From contig JAEOSL010000080.1 of assembly GCA_016840385.1 (NCBI GenBank), positions 1-16,228 of the forward strand: a DNA stretch of 16,228 nt, given 5' to 3'. Both the position numbers and the translations under genes were made by a program. Under the pieces are notes generated by a model. The model was not told the DNA's origin. It made no database searches and saw nothing but the letters and a program-made list of their open reading frames with translations. This document shows, in pieces, positions 1 to 6,271 of the stretch. Each line of letters opens with the position of its first letter. Positions within the stretch are counted from its first letter, which is position 1. This DNA is from Candidatus Thorarchaeota archaeon. GTDB taxonomy: Archaea > Asgardarchaeota > Thorarchaeia > Thorarchaeales > Thorarchaeaceae.

Positions 1-98
1 TACATGTCAGAGCTTTGACTAATCTGGTTGAACTGAGCGCACATGATGATGGGTGCAAGTACGACCTTGTGAAGATTGGGGAGCGTGCTTGTGATTGA
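1..98 (+). CDS. 3' end of an unrecognised gene, cut by the window edge
   Basis: The frame beginning at base 3 is open from the window edge to a TGA at 96-98 and encodes about 31 residues ending in DLVKIGERACD. Most of this protein lies outside the window. The other two forward frames are interrupted by stops within the same stretch, and the composition looks coding. The stop overlaps the TTG start of the next gene as TTGA, the arrangement of translationally coupled genes, so the two are probably co-transcribed. The fragment is too short to assign a family, and no motif is recognised. Confidence 0.55.
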   Translation, partial: HVRALTNLVELSAHDDGCKYDLVKIGERACD

Positions 99-445
99 GT
101 CCAGAGTTTACTCCCGTTGATTCCTGGGAAGAAGCTGAAGAGATGATGGACCAAGCAAACAGGACCGCAAATCAGGCAACCTTGAACTGGCAATGGGAAC
201 TCTTGAATCCGGGTTCCTATGCCATCAGGATTTCAAACGGTCTGTTGATCTTCACCGAGATAACCCATGATTATAGCGAGGTGAGGATGCAAGGGTATGT
301 CTATGGCAAGCATTACTCGATAGTATGTCCAGAGGGCGAGAGTGGGGATGCTCACCGAGCTGCTTTTCTTGCAGTGATTACACGGGATATGTTTGATGCT
401 GCGAGGAATAGGGATTGGGTCATAACAACTGGGTTTGAGGGGTAG
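95..445 (+). CDS. Small hypothetical protein, 116 aa, coupled to the upstream gene
   Basis: An ORF of 116 codons starts with TTG at 95, overlapping the TGA of the preceding frame by TTGA. An in-frame TGA at 92-94 rules out an earlier start. The first ATGs are codons 17 and 18 (about 143-148) and are the alternative start. The protein is soluble and mixed alpha/beta, without a signal peptide or membrane segment. It begins with an acidic helix (EEAEEMMDQANR), followed by what look like beta strands around residues 30-80 and a C-terminal helix (HRAAFLAVITRDMFDAAR). I recognise no family. The pattern resembles small sensory or chaperone-like alpha/beta folds, but that is only an impression. The TTGA overlap suggests that its translation depends on the upstream gene. 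Confidence 0.65.
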   Translation: MSPEFTPVDSWEEAEEMMDQANRTANQATLNWQWELLNPGSYAIRISNGLLIFTEITHDYSEVRMQGYVYGKHYSIVCPEGESGDAHRAAFLAVITRDMFDAARNRDWVITTGFEG

Positions 446-465
446 GAGATATCTCATTTCCTACC

Positions 466-471
466 TTTATA
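466..471 (+). promoter_or_regulatory. TATA-like box upstream of the zinc-ribbon gene
   Basis: TTTATA lies in a T/A-rich setting 20 bases after the stop of the preceding gene. Archaeal transcription normally starts about 25 bases downstream, which would be near 493-497. No ATG, GTG or TTG in the zinc-ribbon frame follows until 583, so the box would give a leader of nearly 90 bases unless a non-standard start is used. Confidence 0.3.
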
Positions 472-582
472 TGAGGAAACTTTACTACTGAGAAATATTG
501 CGCGCAAGTAGAGGATATTATTGTTAAGTTTCTTATTTCTAGTCTAGACACCACAGAGAAGTACAGAGAAAGACTGTTCTTC

Positions 583-849
583 ATGAAGACAGGTGGAGTA
601 AGTGGAAGAGACTTAATGGCTTCAGAAACTGTCAAGTCATCAGCTGAATCTCTTGGAAAGAGTCCCGGTGCCGGCTTTGGTGCAGGCATGGGCTTTATGG
701 CAGGAGCATCAGGAATGATGGGTGGCGGTGGTGGACAACAGCAAGGTGGAGGCGGTTCAGCCCCGGCCGGTGCTAAGTTTTGTCCCAACTGCGGTACTGC
801 TCTTAGTGGTGCCAAGTTTTGTCCCAACTGCGGTACAAAGATCGGATAA
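583..849 (+). CDS. Gly-rich double zinc-knuckle protein, probable 3' remnant of an SPFH-type gene
   Basis: From the ATG at 583 the frame encodes 88 residues. A short helix (about 8-25) is followed by a Gly/Met/Gln-rich linker (about 28-58) and two nearly identical CPNCG knuckles (residues about 67-71 and 80-84), which together can form one four-Cys zinc ribbon. This Gly/Met linker plus a double CPNCG tail is familiar from the C-terminus of SPFH/YdjI-like ('virion core protein') membrane-associated proteins. The same frame stays open upstream to 475, and those 36 codons read like the helix preceding that tail (for example TTEKYRERLFF), yet contain no ATG, GTG or TTG and follow a TGA at 472-474. 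Either the gene has lost its 5' part or it uses an unusual start. The Cys knuckles are directly visible; the SPFH link is from memory of the family. Confidence 0.6.
   Translation: MKTGGVSGRDLMASETVKSSAESLGKSPGAGFGAGMGFMAGASGMMGGGGGQQQGGGGSAPAGAKFCPNCGTALSGAKFCPNCGTKIG
769..836 (+). repeat. Tandem duplication of the CPNCG knuckle (2 x 29 bases, offset 39)
   Basis: Bases 769-797 and 808-836 match at 28 of 29 positions; the only difference is T at 774 against C at 813. The offset of 39 bases equals 13 codons, so the reading frame is kept, and each copy encodes GAKFCPNCGT. Identity at silent positions points to recent duplication or gene conversion rather than only protein-level constraint. Confidence 0.85.
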
Positions 850-860
850 TAGAATAATAT

Positions 861-898
861 TGGTTGGGTGTTTTTGCCCAACCAGTTTTCGTTTTTTC
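861..898 (+). terminator. Hairpin and T-rich tract after the zinc-ribbon gene
   Basis: TGGTTGGG (861-868) pairs perfectly with CCCAACCA (877-884) around an 8-base loop, and the T-rich run 886-900 follows. It begins 11 bases after the stop codon. T-tracts alone can terminate archaeal polymerase, and here an intrinsic-type hairpin precedes one. Confidence 0.7.
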
Positions 899-988
899 TT
901 GAATAAATCGTATAAGTGGTTTCTATTGTTGAAACACGTTCTTCTAAAAGTTTAAACGAATTCTTGTCCTAATACAATGTGAAAGAGT

Positions 989-1273
989 ATGACTGAATCA
1001 GTCGAAGAACCAAAGCAAAAGAAGAATTTCCTCAGAAAGCGTTTAGGAAAGGTACTATTTGTGATAGGTTTCATTATCGTTGCATTTTCTATATTATCAA
1101 CGATTCCTATATTCGTTCTTCCATCAAGGACCTCTGATGCGTCTATGAATGTGGGAGTAGGACTTGGAGCTATTCTGGCAATCATTGGTCTTTTCGCGGC
1201 TCTATTTCCTGACGGTCAATCAGAGGAAGGAGCATGGATCATGATGATGAGTCCATATGCAGGTAACAATTGA
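989..1273 (+). CDS. Small two-helix membrane protein, 94 aa
   Basis: The ORF starts at ATG 989 and has a basic, Lys-rich N-terminus (KQKKNFLRKR) followed by two hydrophobic segments, about residues 22-46 and 54-73. A short polar tail ends the protein. The positive-inside rule places the N-terminus in the cytoplasm, giving a hairpin with both ends inside. No catalytic motif or known family is apparent. It stands alone, after the upstream terminator and convergent with the minus-strand gene whose stop is at 1303. The nearest upstream TATA-like stretch (around 909-915) would leave a long leader, so its promoter is unclear. Confidence 0.6.
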   Translation: MTESVEEPKQKKNFLRKRLGKVLFVIGFIIVAFSILSTIPIFVLPSRTSDASMNVGVGLGAILAIIGLFAALFPDGQSEEGAWIMMMSPYAGNN

Positions 1274-1297
1274 TTGGCGTCAATTTTCGTTACACCT
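1261..1297. terminator. Imperfect hairpin between convergent genes
   Basis: AATTGA (1268-1273) pairs with TCAATT (1280-1285) around a 6-base loop. After a short bulge, GTAAC (1263-1267) pairs with GTTAC (1289-1293). The structure covers the stop codon of the 989 gene and fills the 29-base gap to the convergent minus-strand gene. T-rich sequence follows on the plus strand from about 1300. It may serve as a shared terminator; the bulge makes this uncertain. Confidence 0.4.
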
Positions 1298-1302
1298 CGT
1301 GT

Positions 1303-1815
1303 TTATAATTTCTTTCTCCAGTGTGAATGGGGATAATGATAAGAATAATCGATTTCCACTTCCCACTCGGTTCCACAGGTTTTACATTTGACTATCAGGG
1401 TGTCCATCTGTGTTTCATCATCAAATATGCGACTGATTTCTTCCAAATCTACTTGGTAAGGAGGAACATTGAATCCCCCATCCTGATACACATTACAGTT
1501 GCAGATTGCACCAGACTCTGCATTCCTGAGAAGCTCCAGTAGATACTCGTACTCACTAAGATAGGTATTCTTCCAAACTCCCTGAAGGTTTTCCAATTTC
1601 TGAAGACTTGCAACATCGCGAAGATGAGCAAGCAGGTGAAATGCAGCTTTAACACAATGAGTATTCGTTTTGTAATCGAAAGAAGAAACAACCCACTGAC
1701 AGAATTCGATGATTAGCTCTGTTGGTTCTTCCTTGATAGTATCAAAGAATTTTCGGCATTCGACCTTTCCTGAAAGAACATCTTCTTGGAATGTCTCCTT
1801 CGTCTTCGAAATCAT
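1303..1815 (-). CDS. Unrecognised protein with a probable Cys4 metal site, 170 aa
   Basis: The ORF starts at ATG 1815-1813 and ends with TAA at 1305-1303. The N-terminal ~100 residues are predicted helical and rich in Glu, Lys and Leu (for example EYLLELLRNAE). The C-terminal part contains CNC at 105-107 and CKTC at 144-147, four cysteines spaced so they could bind one zinc, followed by a His/Tyr/Trp-rich end. No signal peptide or membrane segment is seen. It lies 38 bases downstream of the M28 peptidase gene on the same strand, so the two may share a transcript. The layout (helical repeat plus small zinc ribbon) recalls small immunity or adaptor-type proteins, but I cannot assign a family. 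Confidence 0.65.
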   Translation of the reverse strand: MISKTKETFQEDVLSGKVECRKFFDTIKEEPTELIIEFCQWVVSSFDYKTNTHCVKAAFHLLAHLRDVASLQKLENLQGVWKNTYLSEYEYLLELLRNAESGAICNCNVYQDGGFNVPPYQVDLEEISRIFDDETQMDTLIVKCKTCGTEWEVEIDYSYHYPHSHWRKKL

Positions 1816-1853
1816 ACTTCATGCAGCTGTATCGGTGTACAAGAGGATTTCTG

Positions 1854-3740
1854 CTACTCCCGCCGTATGAAATATGCTGCTATTCCAATTAGAATCAGTG
1901 CTGCGGATGGAACTCCAATCCAGAGTATGTAAGGAGGTTCTTCTACTTCACCAGTAAGAGGATCAGAACCACGATAGTATTCGTCAAGATTTGTATAGCC
2001 ATCTTCATCAGGGTCTTCATCTGCATCATTAACGAGGGGATCGAGTCCATAGGCAATTTCCCATGCATCTGGGAGTAGGTCCATATCAGAATCAATGCTG
2101 TTGGGATTCAAACCGTATGAGTACTCCTCCGAGTTTGTGAGAGTATCATTGTCGAAGTCCAAGGATGCGTCGTTAGGGTCAGTGGGGTCTAGTCCGTTGT
2201 CTATTTCCCAATTATCAGGGATGGTGTCATCGTCAGAATCTACCTTTGAACCATCGGTACCGTAGACAATTTCCATACCATCACTAATGGTGTCAGAATC
2301 TGAATCAATCTGGAACAGATTTGTATTGATCCAATACTCGTTTTGGTCTGAGATGCCATTGCCATTGATATCAACTTCATAATCAATGTAGGAGTCAAGA
2401 CCAAGTGAATCTTCACCGGTATCCCACACTTCAAACGTATAGAGACCTTTCTGTGTCACTGGAAGAGAGAAGACTTGTGTATAGTTCCATGGATTTGTAG
2501 TAGTCTGCATCGATGAAGCAATTAGTGCACCTGATGGATTGTATATGAGGAAAGCAGCAGATGATCCAAACCATCGTGCAGTTATTTCGAGCGTAGTTGC
2601 CATAGATACAGGAATTAATTTCCTTAGCGAGAAGCCAGGAAATGTGACACCTTCAAAGAGTATTCGGGTTGCTTTTCCGTATGCTTGACTCATGGTGTAT
2701 GCCATACATGCACCTATAGCAGCAGTAACTTCACGTCCGATGCTGTAAGAATATTGACCATGGTGCCAGACATCCAGTTGTGATTGATATACATTATCGT
2801 CGTCTAAACCATTTTCGAATGCAAGCACTACACTATAGAAACCTCTCGCGATGAATTTTCTAATATCAGCCCGCCAAAATTCAATGAATACATTGGATGA
2901 AACGGTCTGAATAAAATCCCTACCATACCAATTGGACAACGCTCTCCCTAACTCAGCCCAGTATTGACTTACATGATATTCGGTGAGTCCAAGATCATAA
3001 TAGGAGAGGAACACTCTTGCATCATATGGAGAGTGATTTTCTTCACGTAGGATTGCGCCTACATCGAAATGGGCAAGAATCTCAAGGTTTCTATTATCAA
3101 AGACACCTGCAACTTCTTCACTTCCCTGCAGACGACCAGGAGTAGGAGGAGTCAATATGTCATATCGAGCTTCAGCTCCATTGAAGGCAATGAAATAGAT
3201 ATCGAGAGGCCATTCATACAGTGACATGATGCCCAATAACTCAATAACTGCCGCGATTCCAGCACCAGCATCATTGGCTCCAGGACAGAAAGGCATTGTA
3301 TCATAATGTGCAGACATAACAAAGACAGGGTTGTCACCCGGTAGATATCCTGGTAGACGACCAACAACATTCTTGTAATCGCCAATGATTTCAATCTCCA
3401 ATCGCTCGTTGGATACTTCGGTCATCTTATCGACAAGCCAGTAATGAGCCATCTCATTTACAGTGCCAGGAATTTCTTGATAGCGATAGATATGTCTTGA
3501 ACCATTCGCGGTGAAATCTTGTACGTAACTTCTGTAGCGATCTTGATCTACTAATTCAAAGATTTCACCAGCTAAATCCATATCGTAAACTCGCGGTAAG
3601 CTAGCCGCAGGTGCGCTTACGTCAACAGGTAGCAGTTCATCAGCAATAGGTTGGGTGGTTGCCATTTGAGGCATCACTAATGTCATGATGAATATAACTA
3701 AGATGAACCGGAGATTTCTCATAGGCTTTGTGCGTTCCAT
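1854..3740 (-). CDS. Secreted, membrane-anchored M28-family peptidase homologue with calcium repeats
   Basis: I place the start at ATG 3740; a TTG at 3770 would add 10 residues. Residue numbers below use the TTG form. Residues 17-40 form a signal peptide (basic RNLR, then a hydrophobic core). Residues ~65-365 match the M28 zinc aminopeptidase fold: HYD at 155-157, GANDAGAG around D167, AFNGAEAR at 195-202, FD at 235-236, and NVYQSQLD near 326-333. A beta-rich PPC-like segment follows (~365-455), then Asp-rich thrombospondin-type-3/dockerin-like calcium repeats (~466-605), and a C-terminal transmembrane helix (614-635) ending in RRE. The protein therefore faces the outside and is held in the membrane. 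The usual Glu-Glu pair reads Ala-Glu-Ala and the usual late His ligand reads Gln329, so activity is doubtful. The pairing of M28 domain and calcium repeats is clear; substrate and activity are not. Confidence 0.85.
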   Translation of the reverse strand: MERTKPMRNLRFILVIFIMTLVMPQMATTQPIADELLPVDVSAPAASLPRVYDMDLAGEIFELVDQDRYRSYVQDFTANGSRHIYRYQEIPGTVNEMAHYWLVDKMTEVSNERLEIEIIGDYKNVVGRLPGYLPGDNPVFVMSAHYDTMPFCPGANDAGAGIAAVIELLGIMSLYEWPLDIYFIAFNGAEARYDILTPPTPGRLQGSEEVAGVFDNRNLEILAHFDVGAILREENHSPYDARVFLSYYDLGLTEYHVSQYWAELGRALSNWYGRDFIQTVSSNVFIEFWRADIRKFIARGFYSVVLAFENGLDDDNVYQSQLDVWHHGQYSYSIGREVTAAIGACMAYTMSQAYGKATRILFEGVTFPGFSLRKLIPVSMATTLEITARWFGSSAAFLIYNPSGALIASSMQTTTNPWNYTQVFSLPVTQKGLYTFEVWDTGEDSLGLDSYIDYEVDINGNGISDQNEYWINTNLFQIDSDSDTISDGMEIVYGTDGSKVDSDDDTIPDNWEIDNGLDPTDPNDASLDFDNDTLTNSEEYSYGLNPNSIDSDMDLLPDAWEIAYGLDPLVNDADEDPDEDGYTNLDEYYRGSDPLTGEVEEPPYILWIGVPSAALILIGIAAYFIRRE

Positions 3741-3800
3741 TCCCACTAAAAAACTGCCGTTTGCACGCAAAGTCGAAAAGGAGGATTCAATGAGCCGAGT

Positions 3801-3811
3801 TGGTTATATGT
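3801..3811. promoter_or_regulatory. Candidate TATA element shared by the divergent peptidase and methyltransferase genes
   Basis: TTATATG (3804-3810) reads as TATA-like on both strands in a 132-base divergent gap. It lies about 65 bases from each preferred start codon (ATG 3740 on the minus strand, ATG 3873 on the plus strand), giving leaders of about 35-40 bases in both directions. No other obvious TATA-like sequence is present in the gap. Confidence 0.3.
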
Positions 3812-3859
3812 AGAGGAATGCCTAAGCCAATTGACTAAGGTTTTAGGAAATCACTACTA

Positions 3860-3868
3860 GGTGGTGGA
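3860..3868 (+). promoter_or_regulatory. Ribosome binding site deciding the methyltransferase start
   Basis: GGTGGTGG sits immediately upstream of ATG 3873 at suitable spacing. The GTG codons at 3861 and 3864, which open the longest form of the ORF, are part of this Shine-Dalgarno-like run. The ATG at 3873 is therefore the better start. Confidence 0.5.
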
Positions 3869-3872
3869 AATA

Positions 3873-5621
3873 ATGGATAGTATGGTAAGTGATTCAAGGA
3901 CCGAGAAAAAGAAACTCGGTGCATTCTATACTCCACCACATTTGGCCAAGCTCATCACCAGAGATTGTCTAGATTCATGGTTACTCAATCAAACAAGTAG
4001 GGATACGCGATATCAGCTGAAGCTTGTTCAAAGTCTGAAGATACTAGATCCATCGGTAGGTGCGGGAGTATTTTTACTAGCTGCTGCAGACTGGCTTGTT
4101 ACGACAAGACAGCGGCTTGGTGAGAAATCAAGTACAAATACGATCAGAGAATCAATAGTAAGAAACTCACTCTTTGGTGTTGATATTGAAAGTGACGCAG
4201 TCACGAGTTGTCACTCAAAAATACTCCAGTGGTATTCATCTAACGAGGATGAACAGCGAGCGGTAATGGATTCAATACATAGTAATATTCGACAAGGAAA
4301 TAGTCTCACGTCATATGATTGGACTAAGAATTTCTCTGAAGTAACTTCGAGAGAGAATCCAGGATTCGATGTTATAGTTGGAAATCCTCCGTATGGAAAT
4401 CTCTTGAGTAAAGATGAACGTGATTTCATCCAAACAAACTATCCTGTCAATGTAGGTGGAAATCGAACTGGCACGTGGAATAGTGCCGCGCATTTCATTG
4501 TCAGAGCAAGTATGTTACTACGACAGGGTGGAGAACTCGCATTCCTTATCCCGAACAGTATCCTTCGAGTAAAACAATTCACAAAGACAAGAGAGTTTCT
4601 CATTGAACATCTCAAGCTCTGGAAAATAATCGATGAGGGTAGTCCATTTGATGATGTCACTCTTGAGATGGTCACAATTTTCAGTGCTAGACAAAGATTT
4701 GAGAACAACCTCGATGTCATGGTAGAGTCGAGGAGACCTGGCTTTGAACAGAAAAACTCCGTTCCCCTGAAGTTACTGCGTTCCAGCAAGATTTTCCCAA
4801 TCTATCATGATGATATTTTTGATAGAATTCTGAAGAAAGGTCAAAGGAATCTCATTGTTGCATCGCGAGGAAGAGATATTCCACATGATTATGTCAAACA
4901 ATCCAAGACGAAAGAATTCGCTATTCCGTATATCACAAGTGGACGAAGTGTTCGTCGTTACTATATTGATTCCAAGTATCAAACTTATACTAATGACTGG
5001 TATTTGAGAAACCAAGGAATGAAGAGGTCATTTTCAAATGAGCTTCTTGTAGCCACTAAGAATTACAGGTTTCCGAGATGTGTAATCAAACCAGTTGGAA
5101 CGATACACGGGGGTGGAATTGTCCAGATTGTACCAACCTCTGATGATGTGAGTCTAAGGACATTGGGATTAGTTCTTAATTCAAGATTGATCCAATACAT
5201 ATGTACGTGGTATCTAACGAACTACTCTCAACTTACAACATGCTTGAACACAGGTATTGTTGAAGAACTTCCAATTGTCCTTCCAAAATATCCTGAAACC
5301 TATGAGGTCCTTTTTAGTACACTATCAAGATTACACAATGAAGAACAATCACCTGAAAGAGATAGTTGTATCAGGATTATAGAAACTGTCAGTGAAGCTC
5401 TTGTTTACGACCTATATTTCGGAAACTCCAATGTATTGGAGAAGGAAGTAACCAAGCTTGTCAAAGCAAATCATTCCAAAATCAAGGACCTATTGGTTCT
5501 TTGTGATGACCTAAGTAGCAAATTGATATCATCCCATATAGACAAAGTGATGGAGATGGCGGACGTAGACAAGATTGAGAAACGTTTGAATGAGGGTCTC
5601 ACAAAGTCTCCCAGATACTGA
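3873..5621 (+). CDS. Solo gamma-class N6-adenine DNA methyltransferase (TaqI/Eco57I-like)
   Basis: The protein transfers a methyl group from S-adenosylmethionine to N6 of adenine in a specific DNA sequence. Residue numbers count from GTG 3861. LGAFYTPPHLA (19-29) is the N-terminal motif X typical of TaqI-like enzymes. DPSVGAG (63-69) is motif I, which binds SAM, and GVDIE (106-110) supplies the acidic ribose contact. NPPYG (175-179) is catalytic motif IV. The order I, IV, then a long C-terminal part marks the gamma class. Residues ~310-480, with ASRGRDI and YITSGRSVRRYY, look like the target recognition domain. No nuclease motif is seen in it and no restriction endonuclease lies beside it, so it is probably an orphan methyltransferase for epigenetic marking or protection. 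Its AT-rich codon use and isolated position suit horizontal acquisition, though this was not measured. Confidence 0.9.
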   Translation: MDSMVSDSRTEKKKLGAFYTPPHLAKLITRDCLDSWLLNQTSRDTRYQLKLVQSLKILDPSVGAGVFLLAAADWLVTTRQRLGEKSSTNTIRESIVRNSLFGVDIESDAVTSCHSKILQWYSSNEDEQRAVMDSIHSNIRQGNSLTSYDWTKNFSEVTSRENPGFDVIVGNPPYGNLLSKDERDFIQTNYPVNVGGNRTGTWNSAAHFIVRASMLLRQGGELAFLIPNSILRVKQFTKTREFLIEHLKLWKIIDEGSPFDDVTLEMVTIFSARQRFENNLDVMVESRRPGFEQKNSVPLKLLRSSKIFPIYHDDIFDRILKKGQRNLIVASRGRDIPHDYVKQSKTKEFAIPYITSGRSVRRYYIDSKYQTYTNDWYLRNQGMKRSFSNELLVATKNYRFPRCVIKPVGTIHGGGIVQIVPTSDDVSLRTLGLVLNSRLIQYICTWYLTNYSQLTTCLNTGIVEELPIVLPKYPETYEVLFSTLSRLHNEEQSPERDSCIRIIETVSEALVYDLYFGNSNVLEKEVTKLVKANHSKIKDLLVLCDDLSSKLISSHIDKVMEMADVDKIEKRLNEGLTKSPRY

Positions 5622-5623
5622 GG

Positions 5624-5631
5624 CTTAAATA
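5624..5631 (+). promoter_or_regulatory. TATA-like box of the four-helix membrane protein gene
   Basis: CTTAAATA lies 3 bases after the methyltransferase stop and about 31-38 bases before ATG 5662. Transcription would start roughly 5-10 bases before the ATG, giving an almost leaderless mRNA. No Shine-Dalgarno motif precedes the ATG, which agrees with this. Confidence 0.45.
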
Positions 5632-5661
5632 GAGATACAATCACCGTCATCAGGAACCAGA

Positions 5662-6270
5662 ATGAGAGATGAGAAAGAATCAACAGAAATGGCTGAAGAC
5701 CTTGTTGACGCTATTGATGATGAAGCAGATACAGACGATGTTGGTGACGGTCTTACGAAACGAGAAAGAAGTATTGAAGTCAGCAGAGTTTCCGAACGTG
5801 AGAGAAAAGCAGAGGAACTGAAGAAGCAGCTTCGCAAGCGAAGTCTCGGAATGCTCAATTACAGGTGGGCAACATACTCCTTGATAATTGGAGGAATCCT
5901 AGCAATTGTTTCCAATTTCATGCAAGCCATGACAAGACATGCAATTGTCCCTGCAGACGTAGGATTTGACACATTCTGGTCAGGATTTATGTCATATGGA
6001 GGAGTGTATTTCATTCTTCCAATCATTTCAGGAGTCTTCATGATTATACTAGGTTACTTTGCGTATACTACGCCAAAGTATACGTGGTTAGCTCTTATAC
6101 CAGGGATGATATTGGCGATGGCAGGAATGTTTGTATATTTCCTGATAACATTCGCAGTTACTTATCAACCACAGTACACCGGTGAGTTGTATGCAGCCTT
6201 TGCACCAATCCTTATGGTTGTGGCGGCAGTATTCAATTTAGTAGCAATCGCACTCAAGGAAAAAGAATAG
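5662..6270 (+). CDS. Four-helix membrane protein with charged coiled-coil N-terminus, 202 aa
   Basis: From ATG 5662, residues 1-30 are strongly acidic and residues 31-60 are a basic, heptad-like helix (ERERKAEELKKQLRKR) that could form a coiled coil. Four hydrophobic segments follow at about 70-88, 113-135, 142-166 and 176-197. The protein ends in KEKE, so both ends are predicted to be cytoplasmic. No transport, enzyme or binding motif is recognised. A start at codon 10 (ATG 5689) is possible, but the promoter position favours 5662. The gene stands alone behind its own TATA-like box and ends one base before the stop of the convergent Fap7-like gene. Function is unknown. Confidence 0.75.
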   Translation: MRDEKESTEMAEDLVDAIDDEADTDDVGDGLTKRERSIEVSRVSERERKAEELKKQLRKRSLGMLNYRWATYSLIIGGILAIVSNFMQAMTRHAIVPADVGFDTFWSGFMSYGGVYFILPIISGVFMIILGYFAYTTPKYTWLALIPGMILAMAGMFVYFLITFAVTYQPQYTGELYAAFAPILMVVAAVFNLVAIALKEKE

Positions 6271-6271
6271 A

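Noticed and set aside
420..881. Long minus-strand frame (153 codons) with a Pro-rich translation
   Set aside because: It is the reverse reading of the Gly-rich zinc-ribbon gene; the Pro runs come from the Gly codons and there is no promoter or start support.
6061..6085. CGTATAC ... GTATACG inverted repeat (7 bases, 9-base spacer)
   Set aside because: It lies inside the four-helix membrane protein gene and is explained by the codons for AYTTPKYT; no promoter context is nearby.
3861..6270. Possible defence island around the methyltransferase
   Set aside because: The neighbours are a secreted peptidase homologue and a plain four-helix membrane protein; no nuclease, helicase or ATPase typical of BREX, DISARM or restriction systems is present.
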